Shown: positions 26,994 through 36,519, counted from the first letter of the stretch. The stretch: 64,000 nt of DNA from Comamonadaceae bacterium ALPHA2B (GCA_005503065.1 SCOE01000007.1:124001-188000); one strand, 5' to 3'. Notes: a model not told the origin generated them from the letters alone. A program made the numbers and translations.

Positions 26994-27842
26994 ATGAAAC
27001 TCGTCCGCTATGGCAACCCCGGCAAGGAAAAGCCCGGCCTGATCGACGCCGAAGGCAAGCTGCGCGACCTGAGCGCGGTGGTGCCCGACATCGGTACCGC
27101 GCAGCTCGGTGAAGCGGCACTGGCCAAGCTGCGCAAGCTCAAGACCGACAAGCTGCCGCTGGTGCGTGGCAAGCCGCGCTTCGGCTGCCCGGTGGCGGGC
27201 GTGGGCAAGTTCGTCGCCATCGGCCTGAACTTCGCCGACCACGCTGCCGAGTCCGGCGCGCCGATCCCCAAGGAGCCGATCGTCTTCATGAAGGCGACCA
27301 CCTGCATCCAGGGCGCGAACGACCCGGTGATGCTGCCCAAGGGCTCGACCAAGACCGACTGGGAGGTCGAGCTGGGCGTGGTGATCGGCACGCGGGCGCG
27401 TTACGTCTCGCAGAAGGACGCGCTCAACTTCGTCGCCGGCTACGCCGTGGTCAACGACGTCAGCGAACGCGAATTCCAGATGGAGCGCGGCCCGCAGTGG
27501 GACAAGGGCAAGGGCTGCGACACCTTCGGCCCCATCGGCCCCTGGCTGGTCACGCGCGACGAGGTGCCCAACCCCCAGAAGCTGGGCATGTGGCTCGACC
27601 TCAACGGCAAGCGCATGCAGACCGGCAACACCAGGACCATGATCTTCGGCGTGGCCAAGCTCGTGAGCTACGTCAGCCAGTTCATGACGCTGGAGCCGGG
27701 CGACGTGATCACCACCGGCACGCCCCCTGGGGTGGGCCTGGGCATGAAGCCGCCGCTGTACCTGAAGAAGGGCGACGTCATGACGCTGGGCATCGACGGC
27801 CTGGGCGAGCAGCACCAGGCCGTGGTGGCGTTCAAGCTCTGA
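26994..27842 (+). CDS. Fumarylacetoacetate-hydrolase-family enzyme, probable 2,4-diketo-3-deoxy-acid hydrolase
   Basis: 282 residues of the FAH fold. A short N-terminal domain (MKLVRYGNPGKEKPGLID) precedes the metal-binding core: 'FVAIGLNFADHAAES', then 'TDWEVELGVVIG' with the metal-ligand glutamates, 'NDVSEREFQ' with the ligand aspartate, and 'VITTGTPPGVGLGMKP'. Close relatives split 2,4-diketo-3-deoxy-L-fuconate into pyruvate and L-lactate, or the pentonate analogue into pyruvate and glycolate. Many are annotated as ureidoglycolate lyase, which the neighbours here do not support. 82 bases after the SDR gene, so both are likely co-transcribed. Confidence 0.88.
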   Translation: MKLVRYGNPGKEKPGLIDAEGKLRDLSAVVPDIGTAQLGEAALAKLRKLKTDKLPLVRGKPRFGCPVAGVGKFVAIGLNFADHAAESGAPIPKEPIVFMKATTCIQGANDPVMLPKGSTKTDWEVELGVVIGTRARYVSQKDALNFVAGYAVVNDVSEREFQMERGPQWDKGKGCDTFGPIGPWLVTRDEVPNPQKLGMWLDLNGKRMQTGNTRTMIFGVAKLVSYVSQFMTLEPGDVITTGTPPGVGLGMKPPLYLKKGDVMTLGIDGLGEQHQAVVAFKL

Positions 27843-27866
27843 TCGGTTGAAGGTGCGGCTGCGGCC

Positions 27867-28754
27867 TCAGCGCAGCAACTGCACCAACGCGTCGTACACC
27901 AGCCGCACGCGCGCCGGCACCGGCGCGCGCTGCGCGCGGTAGACGTAGATCGGCCAGGGCGCGGGCGCCGCACTCTCCAGCGCCGGCACGAGCGCGCCGC
28001 TGGCGATGAGCGGCTCGGCCAGCGCGCCGATCAGCTGGCCGAACCCCAGGCCCGCGCACACCGCGGCGCACTCGGCGTCGAAATCGTCGGTGACGAAGGC
28101 CGGCCGCGCCGGCACGATCTGCCGCCCCTGGCTGAACAGCAGCGGCCAGGGCCGGTTCGACTTGCGGTCGATCAGCGCGGTGAGCGGCAGGTCGGCCAGC
28201 GCCTCCACGGTGCGCGGCAGGCCGGTGCGCGCCACCAGCGCCGGCGCCGCGACGACATGCAGCGCCATCCGGCCCACGGGCCGGGCCACGAAGCGGGCAT
28301 CGCGCAGCGCGCCCACCCGCACCCCGATGTCGATCTGCTCGTCGACCACGTCGGCATGGGTTTCCGAGACACGCAGGTCGAGCACCAGACCCGGATGTTG
28401 TGCCAGCAGCGGCGCCAGGGCCTCGGGGATGAGACGCCGGCCGAAGATGCCGGGCGCCGTGACGCGCACGGTGCCCGCGTGTTGCGAGGCCGCGCGCCGG
28501 TCCGCACGCTGGAAGAGCGCATCCACGCCCTGCACGGCGACCCTTGCGCGCTCGGCCAGGCCGCGGCCGAACTCCGTCAGCTGGACGCCGCGCGTGCTGC
28601 GATGGAACAGGGGCTCGCCCAGTTCGTCTTCCAGTTCGCGCACCGCGCGCGTCACCACCTGCGGCGACACCGACAGGCGCAAGGCGGCCTCGCGGAAGTT
28701 GACCGCGTCGGCGGCGACGCAGAACACGCGCAAGGCGTCGAGGCGGTGGGTCAT
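27867..28754 (-). CDS. LysR-family transcriptional regulator
   Basis: 295 residues with the N-terminal winged helix ('[23 protein letters not shown]', then '[19 protein letters not shown]') and a periplasmic-binding-like effector domain from about residue 90. It converges with the FAH-family gene (24 bases) and is divergent from the SDR gene at 28866 across 111 bases, the usual LysR layout for controlling the neighbour. Effector unknown. This subgroup (AaeR/DsdC-like length, '[13 protein letters not shown]') commonly controls one adjacent oxidoreductase. Confidence 0.9.
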   Translation of the reverse strand: MTHRLDALRVFCVAADAVNFREAALRLSVSPQVVTRAVRELEDELGEPLFHRSTRGVQLTEFGRGLAERARVAVQGVDALFQRADRRAASQHAGTVRVTAPGIFGRRLIPEALAPLLAQHPGLVLDLRVSETHADVVDEQIDIGVRVGALRDARFVARPVGRMALHVVAAPALVARTGLPRTVEALADLPLTALIDRKSNRPWPLLFSQGRQIVPARPAFVTDDFDAECAAVCAGLGFGQLIGALAEPLIASGALVPALESAAPAPWPIYVYRAQRAPVPARVRLVYDALVQLLR

Positions 28755-28865
28755 GCGGGCTATTCCTCAAGGGGGAATTCTGAAGTCCAGAGAGTTTCAT
28801 TGTCGGGAACGGAAGGATTTTCCACACTGCGGGCACTCCCTCCACCCCACTCGAAAGGAACAGCC

Positions 28866-29624
28866 ATGACTTCACTTCAAGACAACATCACCGGCAAGGT
28901 CGCCATCGTCACCGGCGCAAGCAGCGGGCTCGGCGAATCGACGGCGCGCCACCTGGCGGCACGCGGCGCCAAGGTGGTGCTGGCGGCGCGCCGCACCGAC
29001 CGGCTCGACGCGGTGGTCGCCGAGATCCGCGAGGCGGGCGGCGAAGCCATCGCCGTGGCCACCGACGTCGCGAAGCGCGCCGACCTCGAGCGCCTGGTCG
29101 CCCGCACGGTCGAGGCCTTCGGCCGCGTCGACGTGCTGGTCAACAACGCGGGCGTGATGCCGCTCTCGCCCCTGGACAAGCTCAAGGTCGACGAGTGGGA
29201 CCGCACCATCGACGTCAACATCAAGGGCGTGCTCTACGGCATCGCCGCCGTGCTGCCGCGCATGCAGGCGCAGGGCAGCGGCCACATCGTCAACATCGCC
29301 TCGATCGCGGGGCTGAAGGTATTCACGCCCATCGGCACGGTGTACAGCGCCACCAAGCATGCGGTGCGCGCCATCTCCGAGGGGCTGCGCGTCGAGGTCG
29401 GCGGCAGCGGCGTGCGCGTGACGGTGGTGTCGCCGGGGGCGGTGGAATCCGAGCTGAAGTTCGGCAGCACCGACGCCGAGAGCGCCGCCGGCGTGAAAGC
29501 CTTCTACGACGCCAACCAGATCCCGGCCGACTCCGTGGCCCGCGCCGTGGTCTACGCCGTCGAGCAGCCGGCCCAGGTCGACATCAATGAGGTGGTCCTG
29601 CGACCGGTCACGCAGGAGTTCTGA
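28866..29624 (+). CDS. SDR-family oxidoreductase (YdfG/clavaldehyde-dehydrogenase-like)
   Basis: 252-residue classical SDR, probably NADP-dependent since arginines follow the second strand ('LAARRTDRL'). '[11 protein letters not shown]' is the cofactor loop, '[11 protein letters not shown]' the structural motif, and serine of 'NIASIAG' with Y/K of 'YSATKHAV' form the active site. The ATG has an AAGGA site 6 bases upstream. Homologues with this '[19 protein letters not shown]' region reduce small carbonyls or 3-hydroxy acids. Divergently transcribed from the LysR gene, which probably regulates it. Substrate unknown. Confidence 0.88.
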   Translation: MTSLQDNITGKVAIVTGASSGLGESTARHLAARGAKVVLAARRTDRLDAVVAEIREAGGEAIAVATDVAKRADLERLVARTVEAFGRVDVLVNNAGVMPLSPLDKLKVDEWDRTIDVNIKGVLYGIAAVLPRMQAQGSGHIVNIASIAGLKVFTPIGTVYSATKHAVRAISEGLRVEVGGSGVRVTVVSPGAVESELKFGSTDAESAAGVKAFYDANQIPADSVARAVVYAVEQPAQVDINEVVLRPVTQEF

Positions 29625-29696
29625 GCGCTTCCGGGCGCGCCATACCCCGTGGCGCGCAGGGGGCTTGTGCCGGTGCGCGAAAGTCCTGCAAAATAG

Positions 29697-29710
29697 AACG
29701 ACCGTTCGTT
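29697..29710. promoter_or_regulatory. TetR-type operator upstream of the beta-oxidation genes
   Basis: aacga-ccgt-tcgtt is an inverted repeat within the AT-rich stretch 'aaatagaacgaccgttcgt', just before the TetR start codon at 29733. The AACGA...TCGTT form is typical of TetR regulators that control acyl-CoA dehydrogenase genes. It most likely serves autoregulation and control of the run that follows. Confidence 0.6.
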
Positions 29711-29732
29711 TTATTTGGATTCTTTGCCTCCG

Positions 29733-30419
29733 ATGACCGCATCCCTCGCTTCCGCCAAGGCCGGGCGCCCGGCCCCCAAGGGCCAGCAGACCAAGGCCGT
29801 CATCGTCGATGCGGCCCTGGCCCTGGCGGCGCAGATCGGGCTGGAGGGCCTGTCGATCGGCGCCGTGGCCGAGATCACCAAGATGAGCAAGTCGGGCGTG
29901 TTCGCCCACTTCGGCTCGCGCGAGGAGCTGCAGATCTCGGTGGTGCGCGAATACCACGCGCGCTTCGAGCAGGAGGTGTTCTTCCCGGCGCTCAAGTCGC
30001 CGCGCGGCCTGCCGCGGCTGCGCGCGATGTTCGCCAACTGGATGAAGCGCACCTCGACCGAGATCGACTCGGGCTGCATCTACATCAGCGGCGCCTCGGA
30101 GTTCGACGACCGGCCCGGTCCGGTGCGCGACGCGCTGGTCGAGTCGGTCAGCATCTGGCAGGCCGCGGTGCTGCGCGCCATCCAGCAGTCGCAGTCCGAA
30201 GGCCACCTGCAGGCCGATGCCGATGCGCGCCAGATCGCCTTCGAGGTCCACGGCCTGATCCTCGCGCTGCACTACGAGGCGCGATTCCTGCGCGTGCCCG
30301 GCTCCATCGACCGCGCGAACACCGGCTTCGACAACATCCTCGCGCGCATCGCGACCGCCGATGCGCCGCCGGCCGCGGTAGTGCCCAAGGCCGCGCGCCG
30401 GCTCAAGCCGGTGCGCTGA
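29733..30419 (+). CDS. TetR/AcrR-family regulator of fatty-acid degradation
   Basis: 228 residues. The helix-turn-helix (about 40-60: 'LSIGAVAEITKMSKSGVFAHFGS') follows a Lys/Pro-rich N-terminal tail; the rest is a ligand-binding helical domain that in such regulators senses acyl-CoA or a fatty acid. A TTG at 29715 is also in frame, but the ATG at 29733 starts a better protein. The inverted repeat at 29697-29710 lies immediately upstream. Sixty-six bases separate it from the acyl-CoA dehydrogenase gene, so it likely controls this beta-oxidation run. Confidence 0.88.
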   Translation: MTASLASAKAGRPAPKGQQTKAVIVDAALALAAQIGLEGLSIGAVAEITKMSKSGVFAHFGSREELQISVVREYHARFEQEVFFPALKSPRGLPRLRAMFANWMKRTSTEIDSGCIYISGASEFDDRPGPVRDALVESVSIWQAAVLRAIQQSQSEGHLQADADARQIAFEVHGLILALHYEARFLRVPGSIDRANTGFDNILARIATADAPPAAVVPKAARRLKPVR

Positions 30420-30485
30420 GCGCGCCGGCCGCCTTCTTCCTTCCTTTTTCTTCATTCATTTCGCTTTCGACCAGGAGAGTCCCGG

Positions 30486-32282
30486 ATGCCCACCTACACC
30501 CCGCCGCTGCGCGACATGCAATTCGTGCTGCACGAAGTCTTCCAGGTCGCCGAAGAGCTCAAGGCCCTGCCCGCGCATGCCGAGACCGATGCCGACACGA
30601 TCAACGCGGTGCTCGAGGAGGCCGGCAAGTTCGCGGCCGAGGTGACCTTCCCGCTCAACATCAGCGGCGACACCGAGGGCTGCACGCTCAACAAGGAAAC
30701 GCACGAGGTCACGGCCCCCAAGGGCTTCAAGCAGGCCTATGCGCAGTTCGTCGAAGGCGGCTGGCCGGCGCTGTCGTGCGACCCGCAGTACGGCGGCCAG
30801 GGCCTGCCTTTCGTGGTCAACCAGTGCCTGTACGAGATGCTCAACAGCGCCAACCAGGCCTGGACCATGTACCCCGGCCTGTCGCACGGCGCCTACGAGG
30901 CCCTGGTCGCCCACGGCACCGACGAGCAGAAGAAGACCTACCTGCCCAAGCTCACCAGCGGCGAATGGACCGGCACCATGTGCCTGACCGAGCCGCATTG
31001 CGGCACCGACCTGGGCCTGCTGCGCACCAAGGCCGAACCGCAGGCCGACGGCACCTACCGCATCACCGGCAGCAAGATCTTCATCTCGGCCGGTGAGCAC
31101 GACCTGGCCGACAACATCATCCACCTGGTGCTGGCCCGCCTGCCCGACGCGCCGAAGGGCAGCAAGGGCATCAGCCTGTTCGTGGTGCCCAAGTACCACG
31201 TCAAGGCCGACGGGTCGCTGGGCGAGCGCAACCCGATCTACTGCGCCGGCCTGGAGCACAAGATGGGCATCCACGGCAACGCCACCGCGCAGATCGTGAT
31301 CGAGGGCGCCACCGGCACCCTGGTGGGCGAGCCCAACAAGGGCCTGGCCGCCATGTTCGTGATGATGAACGCCGCCCGCCTGGGCGTGGGCAACCAGTCG
31401 CTGGGCCTGACCGAGGTCGCGTTCCAGAACGCGCTGGCCTACGCGAAGGACCGCCTGCAGATGCGCTCGCTCTCGGGCGTGAAGGCCAAGGACAAGGAAG
31501 CCGACCCGATCATCGTGCACCCCGACGTGCGCAAGATGCTGCTCACGGCCAAGGCGTATGCCGAAGGTGCCCGCGCGCTGCAGATCTTCTGCACGCTGCT
31601 TCTGGACAAGGCGCACCACCACCCGGACGAGAAGGCGCGCAAGGACGCGGACGAACTGGTCGCGCTGCTCACGCCGATCGTCAAGGCCTTCATCACCGAC
31701 AACGGGCACATCAGCACCAACGCCTGCATGCAGGTCTTCGGCGGCCACGGCTTCATCAAGGAATGGGGCATGGAGCAGTTCGTGCGCGACAACCGCATCA
31801 ACATGATCTACGAAGGCACGAACACCGTGCAGTCGCTGGACCTGCTGGGCCGCAAGGTGCTGGGCAACAACGGCGCCAGCCTGAAGAAATTCGGCAAGCT
31901 GGTCGGCAAGCTGGTGGAAGAGGAGGGCGTGAACGAGAAGATGGCCGAGTTCATCAACCCGATCGCGGGCCTGGGCGACCAACTCACCAAGTTCACGACC
32001 GAGATCGGCTTCAAGGGCTTCCAGAACCCCGACGAGGTGGGCGCCGCGGCCGTCGACTACCTGCGCGTGGCCGGCCACTTCGTCTTCGGTTACCTCTTCG
32101 CCCGCATGGCGCAGGTGGCGCTGCGCGAGATTGCCGCCGGCAACACGGACCCCTTCTACGTCGCCAAGCTGCAGACCGCGCGCTTCTACTTCGCCAAGCT
32201 CTTCCCCGAGACGGCGACGCTGATGCGCACGGCGCGCGCCGGCAGCAAGGTGCTGATGGACACCGACGCCGCGCTGGCCTGA
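30486..32282 (+). CDS. Acyl-CoA dehydrogenase (DmdC/FadE-like, long form)
   Basis: First oxidation step of beta-oxidation: FAD-dependent desaturation of acyl-CoA, electrons passing to ETF. The 598 residues comprise an N-terminal helical domain, middle beta domain ('MCLTEPHCGTDLG', 'GSKIFISAGEHD'), C-terminal helical domain and an extra ~130-residue C-terminal segment as in DmdC and related enzymes. The probable catalytic base is E443 in 'MIYEGTNTVQSLDL'. The ATG follows a CAGGAGAG site. Chain-length preference is not evident; methylmercaptopropionyl-CoA is possible for this subfamily but the neighbours favour ordinary fatty acids. Confidence 0.92.
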   Translation: MPTYTPPLRDMQFVLHEVFQVAEELKALPAHAETDADTINAVLEEAGKFAAEVTFPLNISGDTEGCTLNKETHEVTAPKGFKQAYAQFVEGGWPALSCDPQYGGQGLPFVVNQCLYEMLNSANQAWTMYPGLSHGAYEALVAHGTDEQKKTYLPKLTSGEWTGTMCLTEPHCGTDLGLLRTKAEPQADGTYRITGSKIFISAGEHDLADNIIHLVLARLPDAPKGSKGISLFVVPKYHVKADGSLGERNPIYCAGLEHKMGIHGNATAQIVIEGATGTLVGEPNKGLAAMFVMMNAARLGVGNQSLGLTEVAFQNALAYAKDRLQMRSLSGVKAKDKEADPIIVHPDVRKMLLTAKAYAEGARALQIFCTLLLDKAHHHPDEKARKDADELVALLTPIVKAFITDNGHISTNACMQVFGGHGFIKEWGMEQFVRDNRINMIYEGTNTVQSLDLLGRKVLGNNGASLKKFGKLVGKLVEEEGVNEKMAEFINPIAGLGDQLTKFTTEIGFKGFQNPDEVGAAAVDYLRVAGHFVFGYLFARMAQVALREIAAGNTDPFYVAKLQTARFYFAKLFPETATLMRTARAGSKVLMDTDAALA

Positions 32283-32333
32283 TCCCCACGCGCCAGCGAT
32301 CAGGAATTCAAGCCGAAACCCATGGAGACGCCC

Positions 32334-32768
32334 ATGAAATCTGCGATAGCAGCTATCTTTTTCGTAGCAGTCGCCGGTCCGGCGCTGGCGCAGATGAGCC
32401 CCGTGGGCCTGTGGCGCAACGTCGACGACAAGACCGGAGAGGTCAAGGCCGAGATCCGCATCGCCGACAGCGGCGGCGCGCTGGCCGGCCGCATCGAGAA
32501 GACGCTCAAGAAGGACGCCAAGCCCGACGCCACCTGCGACGAGTGCGACGGCGACCGCAAGGGCAAGCCCATCAACGGCCTTGAGATCATCCGCGGCGGC
32601 GCGAAGGCCGAGGGCAAGGACGTCTGGGAAGGCGGCCGCATCCTCGACCCCGAGAACGGCAAGGAATACCGCGCCAGCTTCACGCCCATCGACGGCGGCA
32701 AGAAGCTGGAGGTGCGCGGCTACCTCGGACCCTTCTGGCGCACGCAGACCTGGACCCGGGTCCAGTAG
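32334..32768 (+). CDS. Small secreted DUF2147 protein
   Basis: 144 residues: a signal peptide (MKSAIAAIFFVAVAGPALA, cleavage after ALA) and a DUF2147 domain with 'GLWRNVDDKTGEVKAEI', 'GRIEKTLKKD', 'CDECDGDRKGKPI' and a C-terminal 'YLGPFWRTQTW'. Two close cysteines (CDEC) may bind metal or form a disulphide. The second ATG (32334) is used because GGAGA sits at the right distance before it. A periplasmic or outer-membrane-facing protein inside a beta-oxidation operon is unusual; its role is unknown. Such proteins recur beside fad genes in this family, from memory. Confidence 0.8.
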   Translation: MKSAIAAIFFVAVAGPALAQMSPVGLWRNVDDKTGEVKAEIRIADSGGALAGRIEKTLKKDAKPDATCDECDGDRKGKPINGLEIIRGGAKAEGKDVWEGGRILDPENGKEYRASFTPIDGGKKLEVRGYLGPFWRTQTWTRVQ

Positions 32769-32793
32769 TCCCCTGACATCGCCCACAACCCCG

Positions 32794-32867
32794 CCGTTCG
32801 CCCCGAGCCTGTCGAAGGGCCAGCCCGCGCACCGGCTTCGACCCTTCGACAAGCTCAGCCCGAACGG
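32794..32867. repeat. Inverted-repeat element 'ccgttcg...cgaacgg', copy 1
   Basis: The left arm ccgttcgccccgagcctg continues to tcgaaggg; the right arm cccttcgacaagctcagccc ends in gaacgg. Arms of ~26 bases pair with few mismatches around a 22-base loop. Same family as 59040-59099, and of a type widespread in GC-rich genomes. It fills the gap between the DUF2147 gene and the FadN-like gene. Confidence 0.8.
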
Positions 32868-32886
32868 CTTCAACACCCACACCACC

Positions 32887-35286
32887 ATGTCCCAGTTCAA
32901 TGTGAAGAAGGTCGCCGTGCTCGGCGCCGGCGTGATGGGCGCGCAGATTGCGGCCCACCTCGTGAACGTGCGCGTGCCGGTCGTCCTGTTCGATCTCCCC
33001 GCGAAGGAAGGGCCAAAGAACGGCATCGTCCTCAAGGCCATCGACAACCTCAAGAAGCTCAAGCCCGCGCCGCTGGGCGTGCCGGAGGATGCCGCGCTGA
33101 TCCAGGCCGCCAACTACGAGGAGCACCTCGCGCTGCTGGGTGAATGCGACCTGGTGATCGAGGCCATCGCCGAGCGCATGGACTGGAAGCTCGACCTCTA
33201 CAGGAAGATCGCGCCGCATGTGGCGCCGCATGCCATCCTGGCGTCCAACACCTCGGGCCTGTCGGTCACCAAGCTCAGCGAGGCGGTGCCGGAAAGCATC
33301 CGCCCGCGCTTTTGCGGCATCCACTTCTTCAACCCGCCGCGCTACATGACGCTGGTGGAGCTGATCCCCACGCCCGGCACGCAGCCGCAGGTGCTCGACG
33401 ACCTCGAGACTTTTGCCATCAGTGCCCTCGGCAAGGGCGTGGTGCGCGCCAAGGACACGCCCAACTTCATCGCCAACCGCATCGGCATTGCCGGCATGCT
33501 GGCGACGCTCAAGGAAGTCGACAAGTTCGGCCTCTCCTTCGACGTGGTCGACGACCTCACGGGCAAGCGCCTGGGCCGTGCGAGCTCGGGCACCTTCCGC
33601 ACCGCCGACGTGGTGGGCCTGGACACGCTGGCGCACGTGGTCAAGACGCTGCAGGACAACCTGAGCGAGGCGACCGATCCGTTCTACCCCAACTTCGCCA
33701 CGCCGCCCGTGCTGGCGAAGCTGCTGGAGCTGGGCCAACTGGGCAACAAGACCAAGGCCGGCTTCTACAGGAAGGCGGGCCGCGACATCCTGCGCTTCGA
33801 CCTGGAGAAGGGCGACTACGTGCCGGCCGGCGCAAAGGCCGACGAGGTCTACGGCCGCATGCTCAAGAAGCCGGCCGCCGAGCGCCTGAGGCTGCTGCGC
33901 AACGCCGAAGGGCCGCAGGGCCAGTTCCTGTGGGCCATCCTGCGCGACGGGTTCCACTATGCCGCGGTGCACCTGGCCGACATCGCCGAGAGCGCACGCG
34001 ACATCGATCTGGCCATGCGCTGGGGCTTCGGCATGCAGCAGGGCCCCTTCGAGCTGTGGCAGGAAGCCGGCTGGAAGCAGGTCGCGCAATGGATCCAGGA
34101 GGACATCGACGCCGGCAAGGCGCTGGCCAAGGCGCCGCTGCCGAAGTGGGTCTTTGAAGGCCCGGTGGCCGATGCCGGTGGCGTGCACACGTCCGAGGGC
34201 TCGTGGAGCGCGGCCGAGCAGCGCTTCGTGCCGCCGCGGCGCCTGCCGGTGATGGCGCGCCAGCTCTTTCCCGAGACGGTGCGCGGCAGCGGGGAGAAGC
34301 CGGCCGTGGAGGCGGGTACCACGATCAGCGACGAGGGCGACGTGCGCGTCTGGACGCTGGATGGCGAGGTGCTCGTCGCCAGCATCCATTCCAAGATGAA
34401 CGCCATCAGCCCCGACGTGGCCGAGGCGCTGGCCGAGGCGGTGGCCCTGGCCGAGCGCGAGTACCGGGGGCTGGTCATCTGGTCGCCGGACGACAAGTTC
34501 TCCGTCGGCGCCGACCTGCAGGCCATGCTGCCGGCCTTCGTGGTGGCGGGCATCGGCGCCGTCGAGGGCGCCGAGCAGGCCCTGCAGGACGTGATGCTGC
34601 GCATGCGCTACGCCAACGTGCCGGTGGTGGCCGCAGTGCGCGGCCTGGCGCTGGGCGGCGGCTGCGAACTGGCCGTCTACAGCGCGCGCCGGGTGGCCGC
34701 GATGGAAAGCTACATCGGCCTGGTGGAGGTGGGCGTGGGCCTGGTGCCCGGGGCCGGCGGCCTGACCTACATCGCACGCCGCGCCGCCGAGAACGCCGCC
34801 GCGTCGACCGGTACCGACCTGCTGCCCTTCCTCACCGAAGGTTTCACGGCCGCCGCCATGGCCAAGGTCGGCACCAGCGCACTCGAATCGCGCAAGCTGG
34901 GCTACCTGGTCGAGGGCGACGTGATCGTGCCGAACAAGGACGAACTGCTCTATGTCGCCATCCAGCAGGCGAAGGCCATGCACGAGGCCGGCTGGCGCCC
35001 GCCGATGAAGCGCAGCTTCCGCGTGGCCGGCCGCAGCGGCGCCGCGACGATCAAGGGCCAGCTGGTCAACATGCGCGACGGCGGCTTCATCAGCCAGCAC
35101 GACTTCCACATCGCCAGCCTGATCGCGAACGTGGTGACGGGCGGCGACGTCGATGCCGGCACCCTCGTCAGCGAGGAGTACCTGATGGGCCTGGAACGCG
35201 AAGCCTTCTGCGCGCTGGTGCAGCATCCCAAGACCCAGGAGCGGATCATGGGAATGCTCTCCACCGGCAAGCCGGTCCGCAACTGA
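32887..35286 (+). CDS. FadN-like 3-hydroxyacyl-CoA dehydrogenase / enoyl-CoA hydratase fusion
   Basis: 799-residue multifunctional beta-oxidation enzyme. The NAD-binding dehydrogenase comes first ('VAVLGAGVMGAQIAAHL' from residue 9, 'ASNTSGLSVT', 'GIHFFNPPRYM'), then its helical domains, then a crotonase domain in the C-terminal part ('FSVGADLQAML', 'GLALGGGCELAVYSA', 'GLVPGAGGL'). This domain order and length match Bacillus FadN and are the reverse of E. coli FadB. I start at the ATG in MSQFNVKKV; upstream codons fall in the repeat at 32794-32867. Followed 20 bases later by the thiolase. Confidence 0.93.
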   Translation: MSQFNVKKVAVLGAGVMGAQIAAHLVNVRVPVVLFDLPAKEGPKNGIVLKAIDNLKKLKPAPLGVPEDAALIQAANYEEHLALLGECDLVIEAIAERMDWKLDLYRKIAPHVAPHAILASNTSGLSVTKLSEAVPESIRPRFCGIHFFNPPRYMTLVELIPTPGTQPQVLDDLETFAISALGKGVVRAKDTPNFIANRIGIAGMLATLKEVDKFGLSFDVVDDLTGKRLGRASSGTFRTADVVGLDTLAHVVKTLQDNLSEATDPFYPNFATPPVLAKLLELGQLGNKTKAGFYRKAGRDILRFDLEKGDYVPAGAKADEVYGRMLKKPAAERLRLLRNAEGPQGQFLWAILRDGFHYAAVHLADIAESARDIDLAMRWGFGMQQGPFELWQEAGWKQVAQWIQEDIDAGKALAKAPLPKWVFEGPVADAGGVHTSEGSWSAAEQRFVPPRRLPVMARQLFPETVRGSGEKPAVEAGTTISDEGDVRVWTLDGEVLVASIHSKMNAISPDVAEALAEAVALAEREYRGLVIWSPDDKFSVGADLQAMLPAFVVAGIGAVEGAEQALQDVMLRMRYANVPVVAAVRGLALGGGCELAVYSARRVAAMESYIGLVEVGVGLVPGAGGLTYIARRAAENAAASTGTDLLPFLTEGFTAAAMAKVGTSALESRKLGYLVEGDVIVPNKDELLYVAIQQAKAMHEAGWRPPMKRSFRVAGRSGAATIKGQLVNMRDGGFISQHDFHIASLIANVVTGGDVDAGTLVSEEYLMGLEREAFCALVQHPKTQERIMGMLSTGKPVRN

Positions 35287-35306
35287 ACGACGACGAGGAC
35301 ACGACC

Positions 35307-36506
35307 ATGAGCAAGCAAGTGCAGGACGCCTACATCGTCGCCGCCACGCGCACCCCCATCGGCAAGTCGCACCGCGGCTTCTTCCGCAACACCCGGCCGG
35401 ACGACCTGCTGGCGACCACGCTGAAGGCGGCGCTGGCGCAGGTGCCGCGGCTCGATCCGCAGACCATCGAGGACATCGTCTGCGGCTGTGCCATCCCCGA
35501 GGCGCAGCAGGGCCTGAACGTGGCGCGCATCGGCGCCGTGCTCGCGGGCCTGCCCACCAGCGTGGGCGGCATCACCGTCAACCGGTTCTGCGCCTCGGGC
35601 CTGTCGGCCGTGCAGATGGCGGCCGACCGCATCCGCGTCGGCGAGGCGGAGGTGATGATCGCCGCCGGCGTGGAGAGCATGAGCATGGTGCCGATGATGG
35701 GCAACGCGCCCTCGCTGTCGCCCTCGATCTTCGAGCGCGACGGGGACGTCGGCATCGCCTACGGCATGGGCCTCACGGCCGAGAAGGTGGCGCAGCAGTG
35801 GAAGGTCAGCCGCGAGGCGCAGGACGCCTTCGCGCTGCAGTCGAACCAGCGCGCCGTCGCGGCCCAGCAGGCCGGCGAGTTCGCCGACGAGATCACGCCG
35901 ATCGAGGTGACCGACCGCGGCTTCGACCCCGCCACCGGCGAAATCACCACGAAGACCCGCACCGTCAGCCTCGACGAAGGCCCGCGTCCCGACACCAGCC
36001 TCGAGGGCCTGGCGAAGCTGCGCACCGTGTTCGCCGCGCGCGGCACGGTCACGGCGGGCAACAGTTCGCAGACCTCGGACGGCGCCGGCGCGCTCATCCT
36101 GGCGAGCGAAGCCGCCTGCCAGAAGTACGACCTCACGCCGCTGGCGCGCTTCGTCAGCTTCGCGAGCAAGGGCGTGCCGCCGGCCATCATGGGCATCGGC
36201 CCCATCGAGGCGATCCCGGCCGCGCTGCGCTACGCGGGCCTGAAGCAGGACGACCTGGACTGGATCGAGCTGAACGAGGCCTTCGCGGCCCAGTCGCTGG
36301 CGGTGCTGAACACGTTGAAGCTCGACCCGGCCAAGGTCAACCCCATGGGCGGCGCGATCGCGCTGGGCCACCCGCTGGGCGCCACGGGTGCCATCCGCGC
36401 CGCCACGGTCGTGCATGCGCTGCGCCGCAAGCAGCTCAAGTACGGCATGGTGACGATGTGCGTCGGGATGGGGCAGGGCGCAGCCGGCATCTTCGAACGG
36501 GTCTGA
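35307..36506 (+). CDS. fadA: Acetyl-CoA C-acyltransferase (thiolase, FadA type)
   Basis: Cleaves 3-ketoacyl-CoA with CoA to give acetyl-CoA and a shortened acyl-CoA, the last step of the cycle. The 399 residues are full length. The acylated nucleophile is C95 ('NRFCASGLS'), the second cysteine C385 ('VTMCVGMGQG') and the active-site histidine H355 ('GHPLGATG'). The start ATG is the one in MSKQVQDAYIV. It partners the FadN-like fusion directly upstream, as in fadN-fadA. Specificity for long chains is suggested by this partnership; a biosynthetic (PhaA) role is less likely. Confidence 0.94.
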   Translation: MSKQVQDAYIVAATRTPIGKSHRGFFRNTRPDDLLATTLKAALAQVPRLDPQTIEDIVCGCAIPEAQQGLNVARIGAVLAGLPTSVGGITVNRFCASGLSAVQMAADRIRVGEAEVMIAAGVESMSMVPMMGNAPSLSPSIFERDGDVGIAYGMGLTAEKVAQQWKVSREAQDAFALQSNQRAVAAQQAGEFADEITPIEVTDRGFDPATGEITTKTRTVSLDEGPRPDTSLEGLAKLRTVFAARGTVTAGNSSQTSDGAGALILASEAACQKYDLTPLARFVSFASKGVPPAIMGIGPIEAIPAALRYAGLKQDDLDWIELNEAFAAQSLAVLNTLKLDPAKVNPMGGAIALGHPLGATGAIRAATVVHALRRKQLKYGMVTMCVGMGQGAAGIFERV

Positions 36507-36519
36507 GTTGCGGCGCGGG

